A stretch of 64,000 nucleotides of DNA from Pegea sp. RAD2-039 (taxonomy: Eukaryota > Chordata > Thaliacea > Salpida > Salpidae): assembly GCA_034620365.1 (NCBI GenBank), contig JAQGEQ010000091.1:62001-126000 (forward strand), written 5' to 3'. A model generated the notes under the pieces. The model was not told the DNA's origin. It worked only from the letters and a program-made list of their open reading frames with translations, and did no database searches. A program made the translations under genes and the position numbers. Positions 1 to 34,325 of the stretch are shown here, one piece after another (the stretch's first letter is position 1; the number at the start of each line of letters is the position of its first letter).

Positions 1-397
1 TATTGCAAAATTAAGTTGTTCTATTCAAAAACTATCAGTTTATTTGTTATAATTTCAAATATTTTTTTATATTTTTCTTTTTTCATAAATACTTTTTAGA
101 GAAACTAAATGAAACTAATTTTTTCTTTCACTCATTTTTTCTTGACAAAAACCAACTTGTTGATATTAAAATCTTGCCAAAAAGCTGCAGTATTGAAAAA
201 CTTTTTTGCATTATTTTATTTTTCATGTAGTTTTTTATTCCTCTGTTAATTTTATTTTATAATATAAATTTTATATTTTATACATAAATAATATTTGAAT
301 CATTAGGTTAACAATAACAAAAAATTGTTTAGTTCTTTTTTCTAATTTATATATTCAATTAAAGAGCTTTAGGTCTTTGAATTTATACTTTTCACAG
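1..397. other. AT-rich intron or 5' flank of SIAH
   Basis: No coding region is visible. The stretch ends in a T-rich tract and the acceptor TTCACAG at 391-397, directly before the first recognisable SIAH exon, so at least its right end is probably intron. The start codon of SIAH is either in this stretch, unrecognised, or beyond the left edge of the window. Confidence 0.5.
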
Positions 398-3006
398 ACA
401 ATTAGAAGCAGGAACTTCCTCATCTTTAACATTAGCCACTGTATCCTCAAGTCCAGGTAATGACCTGGCTAGTTTATTTGAATGTCCAGTCTGTTTTGAC
501 TATGTCCTTCCACCAATTTTACAATGTCAAAGTGGTCACTTAGTTTGTGCCAATTGTAGACCTAAGTTAACTTGTTGTCCGACTTGTCGAGGAACTTTAG
601 GCAACATTAGAAATCTTGGAATGGAAAAGGTGACCAAAGATTTTATTACAAAATCAGATTAAATGTTTTGTTTCTTAATTCTAGCTGTTAAACATTAGCT
701 TTTTTCAATTATAATCAGGAAATTCTTGAAATTAATTTCAAAACTTTTTTTGTAACTTGTTTATAGGTAGCAACTACTATTGATTTTCCATGCAAATATG
801 CTTCATCAGGTTGTGAAGTAACGTTGAGATATCTACAAAAACAGACTCATGAAGATGTTTGTGAGTTCCGACCATATTCTTGCCCTTGTCCAGGTGCTTC
901 TTGTAAATGGCAAGGCTCATTAGACGCTGTCATGCCCCATTTGATGACAGCACATAAATCAATTACCAACTTACAGGTACTTCGCAATTAAACTTTTTAC
1001 TTAAATGTAAACTTACATCTGTGAAAGTTTAGACATTCAAACATATTTAACTCTAAATTTACTTTAAATAGTTTTGAAAAAGTTTTTGAATTTATTATTA
1101 AATAATTTTTATTACTACATGATTATTCAGATATTTAAAAGAGGCTACCAATATTTTTTCATTCAACACTTACTTTTTATCTTTTGACATAATTTATTTG
1201 TTTAAAATTAGATTCAAAGCTATCATTGTTACTTCATCAAGTTTTAAGTAAACAGAAAACCATCTATTGCTTATTTTCTTTAGCATCTTATTCTAAATCT
1301 ATAAGTATTATTTGATATACAAATTATTTGTTGGAATTTTGCAGAATATTTATTTCATTTAAAAACTTGCTATTTGTAAATTCTTAAAACTAAAATTGTT
1401 TTTGATTTTTTGTTAAACTTTAAACTTTTCATTTTATTATTTCAAAGAAAATGATTGTAATTTTAATGAAACCAAATAAATAAACTTTCTGATTGTAATT
1501 TAGCTGAAGTTAAAACTTTTTTCTTAAAGTATATAATGTTTTGAGTATGAAACAATTGAACTTTTTAACTCACCACTAGATTTTATCAATTTAATTTACT
1601 TTAATTTCTAGTCAGTCATTAGAGTAACATTTTTCATATATTTTACTCTAGGCTAAAACATACTAACTAAAAGTTATTACAAATTCAGATAGATAAAAAA
1701 TATGTTATGACTTGAAAGAATGCAAGTAAAATATTTGTGTTTTATTATTCCAAACAAATCTATATTTTGAAAAATAATTTAGAAACAAATTTATCTGATC
1801 CAGAAAACTACCCTAGAGTTTTTAAATATTCAAAAGGATGTAATTTAGCTACTAACTAAAGTTTTAATAAACTTCATTATTTGTTTTTAAGTGATAAACG
1901 CAAGACCTATACAACTTGTAGAGTATTTTTATGAGTCATTCATAGCTTCAACATTGTACAAAGCTTATTCTAATTAAAATTTCATTCAATCAAATGAGTC
2001 CTCTTAGCAACATCTTATGTATTTTAGGGAGAGGATATTGTGTTCCTTGCAACTGATATTAATTTACCTGGAGCTGTTGACTGGGTGATGATGCAGTCAT
2101 GTTTTGGTCATCATTTCATGTTGGTTTTAGAAAAGCAAGAAAAAATTGATGGACACCAGCAGTTTTTCGCCATAGTACAATTAATTGGAACAAGAAAGCA
2201 AGCAGATGGTTTTGCATACAGGTCATTTTACTGTGTTTTGTAAAAGATTTTAACTCTTATTTCATTTAAAATTTTCTTTTTTACATCAAGTTTGTGGATT
2301 ATTTTTCCAAGAACTTTTTCTTACATTGACATTTTTTTTTGCTTTTCAAATATTCAGAAGATAATTTCTGTTATATTTCATATTATTTTAACTTTTGTTG
2401 ATATATATTTGTCAGTTGTTGTAAACTAAATATCTTTTTAAGAAAAACTTTTTTATTAGATAATTGTTTAACTTCATCAAAATCTACATCATCAAGATCT
2501 TTACAAGAAAATATCTGCCAAAGTTATATTAGGACTAAATTAAACTTTATTCAATTAAATTTTTATCAAACTTTAATTTATTTCCAACTTAACTAGAATT
2601 TCAAAGTTTACTTCAATAGCAAGCTACAATCACCAACAAAATACTTTCATAAAAGATCCCTTTTGTTCTTCTGATCCTTATCTATTAATACTATTTAAAT
2701 ATGTTTAATAAAGCAACTACCTTTTGTAAATAACACAAACTTAAGTATGTGTGAATATAATAGCTAAAAATGTAAATAATTACTTAACCAATTCTGTGGT
2801 TTTTAAATAAATCTTTACTTAGATTGGAATTAAATGGACCAAAAAGACGTCTCACGTGGGAAGCGACGCCACGTTCGATACACGAAGGAGTCCATTCTGC
2901 TATCATGAACAGCGATTGTTTAGTGTTTGATTCAGCCATTGCACACATGTTTGCAGATAATGGTAACCTTGGTATAAATGTTACTGTATCTATTTGCAAC
3001 TGTTGA
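398..3006 (+). CDS. SIAH1: SIAH (seven in absentia) RING E3 ubiquitin ligase, 5' partial
   Basis: Four exons, 398-629, 767-976, 2028-2221 and 2823-3006, join in frame with GT..AG introns (137, 1,051 and 601 nt). Exon 1 carries the RING finger, beginning [13 protein letters not shown] and containing the QCQSGHLVC segment. Exon 2 carries the SIAH-type zinc fingers ([22 protein letters not shown]). Exons 3 and 4 form the substrate-binding TRAF-like domain, with [20 protein letters not shown] and [12 protein letters not shown] almost as in vertebrate SIAH1. SIAH proteins dimerise and ubiquitinate substrates for proteasomal degradation in the cytosol and nucleus; Drosophila sina acts in R7 photoreceptor fate. 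The C-terminus ends SICNC, two residues longer than the usual ISMC-type end. The initiator methionine is not seen: the first exon opens after an acceptor with a short S/T-rich stretch. Identification is secure; only the N-terminus is open. Confidence 0.96.
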
Positions 3007-3169
3007 CCAACCAAAATAAACAACTAGGAAAAGAAAAGGATTTTTCAAAGACGCAATTGCAAAGTTAAATTGCTTAAATTTTCACTTTTAAATTAATGCA
3101 GGAACTTTGCATTCTTTATCTTGTTGCGCTTATGTATTGGATGGCTCGTTTTATACAATGAAATTTATA

Positions 3170-3175
3170 AATAAA
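3170..3175 (+). terminator. Candidate poly(A) signal of SIAH
   Basis: AATAAA lies 164 nt after the SIAH stop codon. It is the first canonical hexamer at a suitable distance, but such hexamers are frequent by chance in DNA this AT-rich. Confidence 0.4.
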
Positions 3176-3718
3176 ATTAAAATCTGACTTGTTTTTTTTC
3201 TTTCAAATTCTCTAATAAAAGTTACTTCTCATAAAAAAATAAATTTCAAACTAGCTCACTAAAAGCAAAAATATAAACAAGAATTCATTCTGATAATAAG
3301 TTACACATCATAAATAAAAATAATTATTATAGATCTAAAGTGACTTAAATATTTTCTAAAGTTTTAATTTTTCTCACTTTTTAACTAGATATTTTGCTAA
3401 AGAGTGTCCTCATATTGATTTCTCAAATGCTTGTTTGTTACACTTCAAATTGTTGAGCAGAAATTTTTTTCATGGATTAGTTTCAACTTTATAACAAATT
3501 GAACCATCTGTTCGCAGATACTTTGTTTTACGAAACAGTCTTTTTTTACCTTATATATAAATTATTTAGTTTTCTGCAAGTTTATGGGTCCCAAAGTAAT
3601 CGCATTTTGAACTCAATGTGTGATAAAAAAAACAAAATTTCTAAAATGTTACAATATCATTTAACTAACTACAATTTAGATTTCCTATATTTTTACAAAT
3701 TCTTCATGTATGTTTTAT

Positions 3719-3828
3719 TTATTTATTTCAATAAACGCGAAGGAGGGTACCTGAAGAGAGCACCTCCCGCCAACACACATTCTCACATATAATATCTATT
3801 AAGTTAGAAATATAGAAAGCAAAAGATG
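3719..3828 (+). repeat. Dispersed ~110-bp repeat, copy 1
   Basis: This segment contains GCGAAGGAGGGTACCTGAAG, then GAGCACCTCCC, and ends with a tract containing AAGTTAGAAATATAGAAAGC. The reverse complement of the same sequence occurs at about 47,909-48,005 with few mismatches. It is richer in GC than its surroundings. Weaker similarity seems to continue to the left (about 3,640-3,718). I see no coding capacity of its own. It could be a MITE, a SINE tail, or part of the LINE family whose copy it abuts at the second site. Confidence 0.75.
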
Positions 3829-6800
3829 TAACACATGGCATTTCAGAAGTCCATTTAAGTTAGAATAATTTTATTTGAAAAACTTATTGCTAAACAAAAT
3901 TGTTAAATTTTTGTTTGTTTGATTTTAAAATTTTAATAAACAAAGTAGTTACAAAAATGTCAAATTGTGATTAAAGTGAGTTTATCAAATGTATTTAACA
4001 AACAATTAATCTAAGTTTTTACTTTTATTAAAATGGTTTAACATCATGATAAACTCCTTGTCTTTTAGTAGAGTGTGAATGACAATTGAGAATTGTTCAT
4101 TGGCTTAACGCAAATAAACCGTTTAAAAAAGGGCTGATTTAGTAGTAATCTTCAAGATAACAAATATTGAAATATATCAAAAAGAAATTAAGCTACAAAT
4201 CAATTTATATTTTATGAAATTATCTTTGAGCTTTTTTTATTACTATATACTAAATTTAATTATTAAAATAATTAAATTTCATATTTCGTTCATCAAAAAA
4301 TATTTTAACATTTTTCTAACAGAAATAACCGCTTGATTTACAAATTAAGCTATTAAAAAATTATTAAGAATATTTTAACAAAATTTTAGGAATTAAAGTA
4401 TTTTTAGAACTCATTTAATTAAGCAGCAGGTAATAAAAACATTTTTAAATCAACCTTTATAAACAATAATTTTCTAAGGATGCAGCTTAAAATAAATATA
4501 TTATGTGTAAGCGTTCTCAAATTACTTTTAAGTAGTATTTATTAAAATTATTTTCTTTAGTCGCAAAATTTTTTTAATTTGTTAGAATCACAAGTTACCA
4601 ATTAAAAAAGTTTAATAAACTTAAAAGTAGATATATTTTGGCTACTTGTATGAAAAATTAGTTGCAATAAATTTAATTATTTTTAATAGATTTTAATAAA
4701 AGTTTAATTAAATTCTTTTCAAAGTCAGCATCTTTTTTGCAAATTGTTATATGAGTAAAACTTGTAATGAAATCAAAAAACCTTAAAAAAAAAAGAAAAT
4801 TTTATGAAATATTAAAGAAGTTTGTCGAATTTAATAAGCTAATTATATTTTGAAAAATCTCTATAAAATATTTTATCAAATAATAATTGAAACACTAAAA
4901 ACTGAATAATATTATATTATTTAATCCAAAAATTTTGTTTATAAGCTTTTTACTAGAATTAAATTATAATTCAACATTGATATAAGTAATTTGAATCAGA
5001 ATATTTTTGGTATAATTGTTTATTACAACAACATATAATCTATAAATAATTGTCGATATAATTAAAAGAACTATATTCTGATCTCTTTTTTTATTTAAAT
5101 TTCTATGGCTTTTAAGCACAAAAGCAATTTCAGTAATATTAAAATAGTTAACAAAAGTAAATAATGGTAATTTTTCAGTAATTTCTTGATTAGTTAAGTA
5201 TTTAGCAAATTTATTTGCTGAAAAACGATAAAATTATAAAAAGCTCTTATACTTTATAGAATATCGAGCTAATATAAGTAAAGAATTAACATTAATCAAT
5301 TTGTGGAAAAAAAATGCTGATTTAATTAAAAAACATTATGAAATACAACATCAAACACATTTTAGCAAACTATATCAAAAATAGAGATTTATTATAAGTG
5401 TAATATTGCTGTTACAGGTTTATTACTTAAATTATACCATCTTGCTTCATTTTAAGTAAAGTTAAGTCATTATATTTTTGAAACCTAATAATGACGAAAC
5501 CTGAGTTTGGATTATTTTGTATGCTGTGTTTTTTGTAAAATCATCATTTTTAAATATCATTTAAGCAAATTATATATAATTATACCAACATAGCAATTAA
5601 GACTAATTATCAAAGCTTAAACAGCAATAACAGTTTTAAAAAACTTTTAACAATTAGAAAGGTGCATTTTGTTAAAACTTTCTGTTTCAACCACAGTTTG
5701 TAACCAACAGCATAATTGTGTATATAAACAAAAGATCTAGTTTGTTTCAACTTCTTCAAAACTTAAAGTTGATTTAATTAAAATTCAAAATAACCAACTA
5801 TTAAAAAAGGTTGCATTTAATATTAAAATTAGTTTATTAATTTTGGTTTAAAAACTGTTCTCACGGTTTCAATACTAATTTTAGGATTTCATCATTTATA
5901 GAAGTTTATAAACATTATGATGAATAAAAGCTTTTCTATGCATGATAAATGTTTATTTTTATCTACGAATGAATCATTAGCAATTCATACAGTTTAACTT
6001 TCTACCATCAAAAAGATAAAACTATTTTTTTGTAATTTCCACGTGGTTAGAAAGTAAAAAATAGAATAAAAACCTTAGTATGAAATTGAAATGTAGTAAG
6101 CGTATTCAATCAACCGTTTGTTTGAAGTTTTCATATTTAAATTGTTTTAAATTTTTTAAGTAAATTTTAACCAATTAAATATATAAACTGCTATTAAAGC
6201 TACTTTTATAAAAATCTATATTTTCATCATTTTGACTCACTTACTTAACATTAAAAGTTTGTATATGAAAATTTAATTATACATAGTATTAGTAACACTG
6301 ATAGTATAGCTATTTGCTCAATTTTAGTTACTGAAAATCATAGAAATGCTAAAAATTTGATAATTACTTGAAATTTGATTATTACTAAGCAGCAACTTTT
6401 TAAACATGCTAAAGAAATAAATGGTATTTAAGTCAATTAAAACTAACCAACGAACTTATTTACAAAATTCAGATTTTACTTTAAACTATCTGAAGAATGA
6501 AAGTTCGTGTTTCATTTCATTTAAATTTGATAATACCACTAAATAAAAGAGAATTAATCGTTTTTATCGGTTTATTTACTAACAGACAAATAAAAATAAA
6601 ATTAAGATGTATAAACATTATTGTGAGCTAAAGTTTATGTAAGCAATCTGTAAATATCTAATAATATTATAAATAATAATCTAAAAATATAAAATTGTAA
6701 ACTTTTTTATTGATAATAGTAATAAACATAAGTATAATAAGTTTCATTAAAGTTAATTTATTAGATAGATATAGAGAATATTTTTAGTTTAGTTCTATTT

Positions 6801-8999
6801 TTTTTAATCTGTAAACTTTCATAATATAAACAGTTGATTTCTGTATCTAGTATACAAAAAAACTTTATGAATATTCCTATATTGTTTATAATGTATTGTT
6901 TACATAAATCTACTTTTATTCTAAATACTCAAATAATATTTAAGTTGATATTCACCAAAAGTCCATAAAGTAGCAGAAAAAACTTCATAAAACTTTTTTT
7001 TAAATAAAATAGTTTAATTATAGAAAATTGTCATTTGCAGTTGATTAACAAACAGAAGCTTAATCCTAAACTGCAGGAGGGATTACTCTAGTTTTCTTTC
7101 TTTAAAACGTTGCTTCTGTTTTACAACAAGAAATCGATTCAAGTTACCAATCTTACCTGTCTAAAATTTGAAGGTTTGTGTTTAAACTTCAAACTTGTCT
7201 TTTACCTAAGAAATTATTGGTTTATGTTTAAATCAGAAATTTTTGGCAATTTCATCTGAAGTAGCATTTTTTATAATAAGAAAAGTTGAAACATTTTCTT
7301 AAAGTCAGTTCTTCTTAAATATCTTACTAAAATATTAATGATCTTTTTAATAGTTAAGTTTAAACTAGAAGTTATGTTTTTTATACGATCTTGTCTTAAC
7401 ACTGTAATAGATGTCTAAAATAGACCAGTAAAAACCATTGGTATCATTAAAATTACTTTCACTTTCACACATTAACTTTCTAAGCAATTTTTAAGCAAGA
7501 TAAACATTTTGTGGTGGCCATTTCATTGTTAATTATTGGCATGATTAAAAAAATTAGTGTTTCTACAATTAGTTTTATATTTTGTTTGAATCTTCTAAAG
7601 TAAATCTACAAGTTTGTAATATAATAAAGTTTTAAAGTTTTTTTTTCTTCAAATAATATGTCGTTTTTACAAAATAAATAGTATTTCTTGTCAAATTTTG
7701 CATAAAAGTTAAAATTAAAGATTCAATTAAATATTTTTATCATTTTTGTGCATTTTTATTTTGTTAAAAAAAAAAAAATTTATATTTAATGAATTTTCGG
7801 TATTAATTGCAGCATTATTCAGTTTTTATTTATTCCAAATATTAACTTTATAAATTATTTCTATCAAAAATAACAAATTATTTATTCTCTTTTATTAATA
7901 CCATAAAATATTATCAAGAAAATGCCAGCGTAGTTTTTACTAAGAAATTGCTTTTAATTACATTTAAAATAATTTATGAGCAATTTATGAGAAATTGTTT
8001 AATTTTAAGAGTTTTAAAGAGAGCTAAAAGCGATATGTCCGTATTTATGAATTGAGTTGAACTAGCTTCTTAATTTTATTTTGCAAAATTCACTCATTTT
8101 TAAGCATTATAATTACTTATTGATGAAAAATATATAAATTAATAAGAAGATATTTTACATTCAAAGTTAAAAACTTCTTTTAATTACGTTGATGATGTAA
8201 AAAAATAGCAAACTTTAGGTAAATAAATTGTTTGCTTGGTGGATCTTCTGTAAAAACTGATATAATTTTATTGATGCATCAATAATATTAAGGTATATGC
8301 TGTTGGTATTTAATTATTCATAAGAAAAATTTATTCTTATAAATGTACAATACCTATTTTGTAAGGTATTTTAAGGTATGATTTCAAAATAGATAAAATA
8401 TAAGAAATTGTGTTAAATCATATTTACTTATTTATTTGTTTTTGATCATTAAGGAAGAATTAATAAGTCTTACTTTTTGGAAAGCACTCATTACGAGAAG
8501 CAGTTTTTTAGTAAAATTTTTAAAACCGAAATCTAGTATCTGTAGAAGTTGTAAAAATAATATCATAGATTTATCATTTATTTCAAAAAGTTTACTTTAA
8601 TATACGACAGAAAGCTTAGATAAAATTCAAAAGCTCAAGTTGAAAGTTTCTTTTATTTTTTGAAACTTTCTTTAGAATGTCTTATTTTGTTTCTACTTTT
8701 AAAAACATCTGTTTAGTTTATATTTTTGAAACTTATCTTTAATATGTTTAAGCTGAACTTTTTGAGAGCTTATTAGCATTTAAATGTTGAAGTTTTCAAT
8801 TCAGTCACTTAAATTTAAATTTACTTTAAATTTTACTTTTTATAAAAGTTGACAGATTAAAAATTACACCTGGCATAAAAAACTAACACCAGACTAAAAA
8901 CTGAACATTTAAAAAAGTAAAATCTATTCAACAGCTTAAAAAGTTAGTAGATATAGGTTCAAACCTAATTCAAAACAGAAAAAGTATTAAACGACCTAC
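3829..8999. other. AT-rich intergenic spacer
   Basis: About 5 kb of very AT-rich DNA with dense stop codons in all frames. I see no gene, RNA gene or recognisable mobile-element protein. Small perfect inverted repeats occur, for example GAAAGTTTC (8642-8650) with GAAACTTTC (8662-8670), but such short ones are expected at this composition. Confidence 0.6.
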
Positions 9000-10335
9000 T
9001 TTCTCTTTAACTTGCAATTGCAAGCGATGAACTACAGTAAAATGTCGCCAGCAAAAAAGCACTTAAGTCCGCACATACATTCATGCATGACGATCAGTGT
9101 ATGAGTATGCTGTCTATCTTTCGAGAAATAGAGAAATCGCTTAAGCACTCAGTTTTTTTGTGACGTCCTTAACCGTTCTTTGCACACTTACACACTCAAG
9201 CAAAACGTTTGCACATACAATCATATGAGGGTTGAAAAGTCTGCGAGAAAATAAAACTGCTGTTAGACAAAATTTTACAGGTGGTAGGCGAAAGAATATG
9301 TGAATGCTAACAAAAACTGGTTTGTTGGGTATGATTAGGGCGTAAAGTTTTATTTAGAAGATCAAAAAATATTGATTGAGTGTCTTTTTAGGTTTTGTTT
9401 ATTTAAAACTAGTCTAACTGAGCATTGGTGTTCCACTTGTAAGCTTTCTGAACATTTCCCCTAATTTGAATTCATGTAGAAAAGAACTTACTTTAGTAAA
9501 AACAGTAAGATTTATTTATATTTAAGTTCATTTTAGAAAAGTATAATTTTGAGGCCTCGTCGTTGTTCAAAAATAGTTTTTTGTTTCAATGAAAATAGAA
9601 TGAGTACTAAGTACCACGAGTTTCTTAAAACTGATTTTGAAAGAAACAACATTTTAGTTTTTTAAAAAGTTTAACCAGTTTATTTTTTGACTTGTTTTAC
9701 CTTTTATCGAATACATAAAAACAGAAATGCTGTTTGAAACTGATAGAAAGTTGTAGATTTGCAAGAGCAAATCTTTTACTAGTTTTTACGTATGTACAGT
9801 AGATGGCTGTTCAACTACGACTGCTTACTCGTGTTGGCGTTTCTCGCAGGAGATAACAGAAACACCCAAGAGAAAACATTGCAATGCTTGAATGAGTTTG
9901 GAGTAAAAAAGAAATACTATCTTTTAATACTCATTGCTCTTACGTTGAAATATTCTTATTTGTTTATTTTAGTCGTTTTATTCGCGTGAGTGAACATTCT
10001 TATCTGATTGGCTGGGTGTCCTGTCTAGTAATAGCGAAGTTTCTTCGTTTTATGATACGACTGGAAAAGTGCCGACTAGAAGTTTTACAAAAAAGATCAT
10101 CAAAGTCAACTAATTCATAGGCTTGCCAGTCGTTACATTCGTTTCGTTTTCATTTTTTGTTTTTATGTATAGTTTTCACCAATTTTTTAAAAGATCGAAA
10201 ATCTCCAATTTTATGAAAAGTCCAAGGTATATGCTGTTTCGCAACTTTTTTTGCGTATACAAATGTAATATTTTCTCAGTTGCTTTTTGTAATCGCTTTT
10301 CCCATGCGTAATTATAGCCGCCATCTTGTAGCTTT
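9000..10335. promoter_or_regulatory. Higher-GC island, possible promoter of the CHD gene
   Basis: Compared with its surroundings this stretch is noticeably richer in C and G and contains many CG dinucleotides. It holds GCACATACATTCAT and GCACATACAATCAT as near-identical direct repeats about 140 bp apart (about 9071 and 9210), and a CRE-like TGACGTCC near 9160. A YY1-type motif lies near its right edge. Two short open frames here (9792-9989 and 10123-10311) resemble nothing I know and overlap no clear splice signals. A promoter or 5'UTR exon region for the remodeller gene starting at 13.3 kb is the simplest reading, but this is inference from composition and position. Confidence 0.35.
10317..10328 (+). 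promoter_or_regulatory. YY1-type core-promoter motif
   Basis: GCCGCCATCTTG is the reverse complement of CAAGATGGCGGC, the motif bound by YY1/Pho-type zinc-finger proteins and common near transcription starts in animals. It stands out in AT-rich DNA. Its link to the downstream CHD gene is inferred. Confidence 0.4.
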
Positions 10336-13295
10336 AATAGTCAGCTTTTATAAGTTATAGTCTATTAAATCATTTGATAAGTTATAAAGATTTTAAACTT
10401 CCTTTTAAAGGTTTTATTTTTTCGGAGTTACTGCAGTCTTAATGAATATGCTTAGTTAATTTTACTGAGCCAAAGTAATCTTTTTTTATTTAAGTTAAAG
10501 AAAAATTATAATTTTGTATAGACCATTTTTATTCATAATTTATCAGTACAATTTATACTATAGTAAATTAGAATTGTCTATTTTGAGTTTAATAGAACAA
10601 ACAAAACACCTTCATAAAAGTATTTTTCATCCTTTGTTTAACTTTTAATGAACATTAACAACTTGTAGCATTCATTGTTTAAAATATTTAGAATATTTGG
10701 TTAATGCATAGTAGTTTAGAATTTTATTAAATGTTTTGTATAACTTTATTCTTGATTATTCTTATACAGTTTTGGTAACATCATTTGTTACTTAATGTTA
10801 GTAACTATGATTACTTAATTTCTTTTTGTATTTACAAATGATCTTTCATTTGAAAAATCTTATTTTAATTTTTAGTCTTTTTGTATGAAATAAGTTTGTG
10901 AAAAATAAACATTTTTTATATAATTCTACAAAAATTATTTTCGATAATTTAGAATAACTTATTATTTCAAATTATTAAATATGTTACCTTTGTTTTATTA
11001 TAAAATTTATTTTTATAGTTGTTAAAACAAAAATGAAATAGTTTAAATAGTTTATATTTTCAATAACATTTTTTAAATATTATAAAAACAAAATTAGTGA
11101 TATTAAAAAATACTAATTTTAGAATAGTGTTATTAAATATTATTTTAAATTATTATTAATATTTTAACTAAAAACGACTATTTCCTATTTATTTTCTTCT
11201 AAATATTAATTTTTTCATCAGAAATCAAATATTTCAAAAATATATTTATTTTTGAAATTGAAATTTTTATACTATTTTAATTTTATTATTTGCTCTATTT
11301 ATTCAGTACATATTATAAGATTAGACTATTTTATAGGCATTCTCTATCTTGAATGTCATTATATCAAAATATTCTGTTAATTTAGATTTTTTTAGATTTC
11401 GGAAAAATATAAAATAGTATAAATCATGGTTTCAAATATTTGTTTAATGATTTTTAAACTAAATAAATTGCCCACCAACCACTAGGCAATATTTTGTTTT
11501 TATCTTTTTGTAGCAGAGAACATAATTACATTTTATTATAAGTTTTTATGAATGAGCTATCCATTATACAAAGCTTATTAAGTTGTGTTTAGCTTCAAAA
11601 ATCTAAGTATATTATCTGTATTATTGAAAAATATTATAATTATTATTAGACTAATGATAATTGTTATTTTTTAATTGGTATAGTAATATAATTTTAAATA
11701 ACTTTAATTAACTAAACAAAAATAAAAATTAACTTTAATGCTTGTAGAAGCAACATAATTTATTGTATAGTTTTTTTATTAAAATGTTTTAATAGGTATT
11801 ATTAAATTAATAGGTATTATTAAATTACAGGTATTATTTTGAACCATTTTCTAAAGTTAGCTTTGATTTTTTCACATTTTATATGGGTCCATTCATTTAA
11901 TTGCTGTGAAGCAATTAACTAAATGATTATAAACTGATAAATATTAAGTAATAAGTTTGAATCTAACTATCATTGCTAGTTAGTATAAGTATTTCTAATT
12001 AGTAGAATCTAGTTATTAAATTTGGTTATATAATTATAAGATTAGGTTTATTTCTTTGACACTTTTAAAAAACTCTGAAAAAGTGTTACTAAAAAATTCT
12101 TAAAATATTTTAAATTGTTGCACAGTTCATTTACAAATTGCCAGTTTTGTAATGGTTTTATTTTTTTTCTTATTTTCATATCTATATTAAGTTAAATAGA
12201 CTATTAAATTGAAATTATATACCAAAAGTTGAATGAAATTAATTAGATAATAAAAATCATAATATTATATTCTTATATTTGAAAATAAATAATATTGTTT
12301 ATGAAGTGGATAGAAAATAAAAAGTTTTAATTTATGTCACTTTTAATGTCTTAATATTTTTATGTGATTACCTTTCTTTAGTTGCAGTGAGTTTTTAAAG
12401 TTATGAAATTATCAAAAATTTATGAAAAGTTTTATAATTGTATTATATTTAGTCAAAATTATATTGTAATTTTTTTAAGCTACATTTTGCAACAGATTCT
12501 ACAGAATATTATCGTTAGTTTTAATTTTATGACATTATCCTATTTCCTTTAATTGATTAAATTCATAAATTTCTGAAAATATCTATTTTTTTGAAGTTTG
12601 TTTTAAACTAAGTTTTAGAAAAAAAGTCTTTTATGAAAAGCATCTCTGGAATTTTTTATTATTAAAGTTATAATTTGCATAAAAACTTTGCTTAACATTC
12701 TCATAACTTTTTATCTTACTAATTTTAACAAATACTTAAATTTTTGTAAGCTTTATTCTTAAGAAACGTAATTATAAGCAATGAAATAAAATAATTTTAA
12801 ATTATTTATTTTAACTTATATTTTTGATAAGAATATAGATTGTATAAATAAGTTAGGAAATAATTATCTGCCTTAAGCTTACAATCTGATGTTAAGCCAA
12901 ATTGTTTTAATATTTTTGAGTTTAATTTTCAAATTATTTGTTTGTTTTTAGTTAAGATAGGTAATAACTTTAAATTTGTGTTTTTGTTGATATAAAGTGC
13001 TTAAGATCATTTAAAAAAACTGTAAAGTTATAAGATAATTGTTTCATTGAAAAATCAGTTTTTATATTTTTTTTTCCTTAAAATATTTATAACTATTTTA
13101 TATATTTTTTCTTTATTTACAATTAATTGCACTTTTTTTTGTAAATGTTTTTTTTTTATTTTCTTTAATAAGTTGTATAAAAAATACTTAAAAATTAAAT
13201 GTTTAAAAAACTTGATAATGATTGTTTTAATAGATTTAAATGCTTAAATACCATCTTTTTGACAAAAACTACAATTTTTTTGTTCTTGTAAATAG
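10336..13295. other. AT-rich spacer, or 5'UTR intron of the CHD gene
   Basis: About 3 kb of AT-rich DNA without coding signal. It ends in the tract CTTGTAAATAG, a usable 3' splice acceptor, 42 nt before the CHD start codon. If the 9.0-10.3 kb island is the promoter, this stretch is the first intron; if the gene is trans-spliced, it is outron or spacer. Confidence 0.5.
11791..11838 (+). repeat. 18-bp tandem repeat, about 2.6 copies
   Basis: The unit AATAGGTATTATTAAATT occurs at 11791-11808 and 11809-11826, followed by a partial, slightly changed copy to 11838. The first two copies are identical, which suggests recent replication slippage. Confidence 0.85.
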
Positions 13296-13337
13296 ATAAT
13301 GCTTTATAAGAAAGTTGAAATTTGATAGGAAATAATA

Positions 13338-34325
<20,988 letters not shown>

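Noticed and set aside
3499..3792. A 97-codon ORF after SIAH.
   Set aside because: Its last third is the dispersed repeat and the rest is F/Y/N/K-rich translation of AT-rich DNA.
4076..4101. Inverted repeat AATGACAATT / AATTGTTCATT.
   Set aside because: A 10-bp AT-rich stem with a bulge is expected by chance several times in DNA of this composition.
8951..8961. GGTTCAAACCT resembles a tRNA B-box.
   Set aside because: The flanking T-stem does not pair and no A-box, anticodon arm or acceptor stem is found at the right spacing.
9792..10311. Two short plus-strand ORFs (65 and 62 codons) in the GC-richer island.
   Set aside because: They resemble no family, lie in different frames, and are not joined by convincing splice sites; promoter or 5'UTR DNA explains the composition better.
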